A stretch of 44,722 nt of DNA from assembly GCF_006438875.1 (NCBI RefSeq), contig NZ_RCZH01000029.1, positions 1-44,722 of the forward strand. The letters are read 5' to 3'. This document shows positions 43,801 through 44,722 of the stretch, one piece after another. This stretch comes from Flavobacterium pectinovorum. GTDB taxonomy: Bacteria; Bacteroidota; Bacteroidia; Flavobacteriales; Flavobacteriaceae. Each line of letters opens with the position of its first letter. Position 1 is the first letter of the stretch. Made by a program: the position numbers and the translations under genes. The notes under the pieces are model-generated. The model was not told the DNA's origin. It saw nothing but the letters and a program-made list of their open reading frames with translations, and did no database searches.

Positions 43801-44304
43801 ATGAAGAAGACTATCTGCAACATGTTGTTCATTGTAATGCTTATTACAATGAACTCATGCACTGCTGACACTGCAGAAGGAAATGAAAATAGTACTTTAA
43901 CAGAGCAAGTTGTAACAAATTATACGTACAACGATTCTGAACTTGAATTAATGCAATTGATAAACGATTACCGAGTGAGTATTGGTTTAAATGCATTAGA
44001 AAAAATCAATCACATTTCTTATAAATGCCAAGAGCATAATAAATATATGATCGAGAACAATGTTGTTAATCATAATGACTTTGTTTTACGCTCTGATAAT
44101 ATTATGAAATTGCTTGGCGCTAAAAATGTTGGAGAGAATGTAGCTTACAACTACAAAACTTCTGATGCCGCATTAAAAGCCTGGTTAGACAGCCCGGGAC
44201 ATAAAGAAAATATTGAAGGTAATTATACTCATTTTGGAATATCGATAACAACAGATCCAAGAACGGGAAAAAAATACTATACAAACATATTCGCTAGAAT
44301 ATAG
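43801..44304 (+). CDS. CAP-domain (SCP/PR-1) lipoprotein
   Basis: 167 aa from ATG 43801; an ATG at 43789 would add only four residues. Lipobox at Cys20 (LITMNSCTAD). A CAP domain covers about 45-167: ELMQLINDYRVSIGLNALEK, HNKYMIENNVVNH, GENVAYNY, AWLDSPGHKENIEGNYTHFGISI and KKYYTNIFARI. The conserved His/Glu cavity residues are present. CAP proteins of bacteria sit in the envelope; their activity is mostly unknown. It ends before a strong terminator and is transcribed alone. Confidence 0.9.
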   Translation: MKKTICNMLFIVMLITMNSCTADTAEGNENSTLTEQVVTNYTYNDSELELMQLINDYRVSIGLNALEKINHISYKCQEHNKYMIENNVVNHNDFVLRSDNIMKLLGAKNVGENVAYNYKTSDAALKAWLDSPGHKENIEGNYTHFGISITTDPRTGKKYYTNIFARI

Positions 44305-44333
44305 AAAAATTTTGGACTGGTTGGTTTTTATTG

Positions 44334-44369
44334 GTCGTTGTAATTCAAAGAATTGCAACGACTTTTTTT
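44334..44369 (+). terminator. Terminator of the CAP-domain gene
   Basis: GTCGTTGTAATTC (44334-44346), loop AAA, GAATTGCAACGAC (44350-44362), then seven T. Confidence 0.88.
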
Positions 44370-44374
44370 ATGTA

Positions 44375-44402
44375 AAAAAAGCTGCCTGAAAGAGACAGCT
44401 TT
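44375..44402 (-). terminator. Terminator for the minus-strand transposase gene
   Basis: Read on the minus strand, AAAGCTG and CAGCTTT (arms at 44396-44402 and 44378-44384) are followed by a T run. Confidence 0.6.
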
Positions 44403-44450
44403 GGCAAAAATATAACAACCTTAATTAGGATCAGGTGCAAAAGTTGGGGA

Positions 44451-44722
44451 TTAGGCAAAAAGATTAGATAATCTGAACAAGAAGAAATCTACTTTACGCA
44501 CTCCTCTAAATTGACTTCTAAACGCTTTTACTTTAGCATTGAATGATTCTGCAGAAGCATTAGTACTTCTATTGCCAAAATAGTTTAAGATTGATTGGTA
44601 ATTAACCGTTATAGTATTTAAAAGGATATTAAAATTTTTAAACCCTGAATCTTCTACATTCTTGTACCAATGTGCCAGTTTGGTCATCGCAATGTGTTTA
44701 TTGTTATGATTGTTGTAAATAC
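44451..44722 (-). CDS. Transposase, C-terminal fragment (ISL3/ISAon1-like), cut by window edge
   Basis: The frame ends at a stop at 44451-44453 and stays open through the right window edge, beyond the internal ATG at 44687, so the gene continues outside. Residues such as MTKLAHWYKNVED, NYFGNRSTNASAESFNAKVKAF and GVRKVDFFLFRLSNLF fit the end of a DDE transposase of the ISL3 group (ISAon1-like), with the catalytic Glu in AESFNAK. Family named from memory. The IS end probably lies between 44370 and 44450 but was not fixed. Confidence 0.78.
   Translation of the reverse strand, partial: IYNNHNNKHIAMTKLAHWYKNVEDSGFKNFNILLNTITVNYQSILNYFGNRSTNASAESFNAKVKAFRSQFRGVRKVDFFLFRLSNLFA

Overview
The window looks like chromosomal DNA of a Flavobacterium species (Bacteroidota) close to F. 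johnsoniae. The evidence is low G+C, SusC/SusD pairs, a type IX secretion C-terminal domain on a very large chitinase, promoters of the Bacteroidota form (TTTG about 20 bp before TAnnTTTG), and many short intergenic hairpin repeats. No rRNA, tRNA, prophage or CRISPR array was seen.

Layout. 1-209 is the start of an IS982-type transposase cut by the window edge. 439-4567 holds a small frameshifted membrane-anchored protein, a short-chain dehydrogenase, a GAF-domain histidine kinase, a structured RNA leader, a small transaldolase and a secreted protein of unknown function. 4709-29269 is a complete chitin utilization locus with the same order as the characterised F. johnsoniae chitin PUL. On the minus strand it has a GlcNAc transporter (nagP), a LytTR response regulator and a LytS-type kinase. 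On the plus strand it has susC-susD-GH18 lipoprotein-susC-susD-nagB/PIG-L fusion-GH20-chiA. 29270-38377 is an accessory stretch: hypothetical proteins, a WG-repeat protein, a TlpA-like thioredoxin protein, a RhuM-family gene between two copies of a repeat, an ABC-F ATPase, small lipoproteins and a VOC protein. 38576-43628 is mostly housekeeping: pyrR, a DUF protein, pyrB, a STAS-like protein, rnz, a membrane protein and pdxH. A CAP-domain lipoprotein and a second transposase fragment close the window.

How the chitin genes fit together. ChiA, with two GH18 domains and secreted by type IX, cuts chitin outside the cell. Oligomers pass through the two SusC/SusD pairs. The periplasmic or membrane-anchored GH18 and the GH20 hexosaminidase release GlcNAc, and NagP imports it. 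The NagB fusion carries a deaminase domain plus a PIG-L-type deacetylase domain that could stand in for the missing nagA. The kinase/regulator pair presumably senses chito-oligosaccharides.

Most notable observations: a duplicated susC control region with identical geometry (12-bp palindrome, 21-bp-period direct repeats, promoter); hairpins between the PUL genes, including a 14-bp inverted repeat that encloses the GH18 start codon; a NagB domain with a catalytic Asp position changed to Thr; an ABC-F protein with one intact and one degenerate composite ATP site; two copies of a Flavobacterium structured RNA; and several nested intergenic repeat families. I did not find a clearly new multi-gene system. 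The best leads to new biology are regulatory or concern single proteins.
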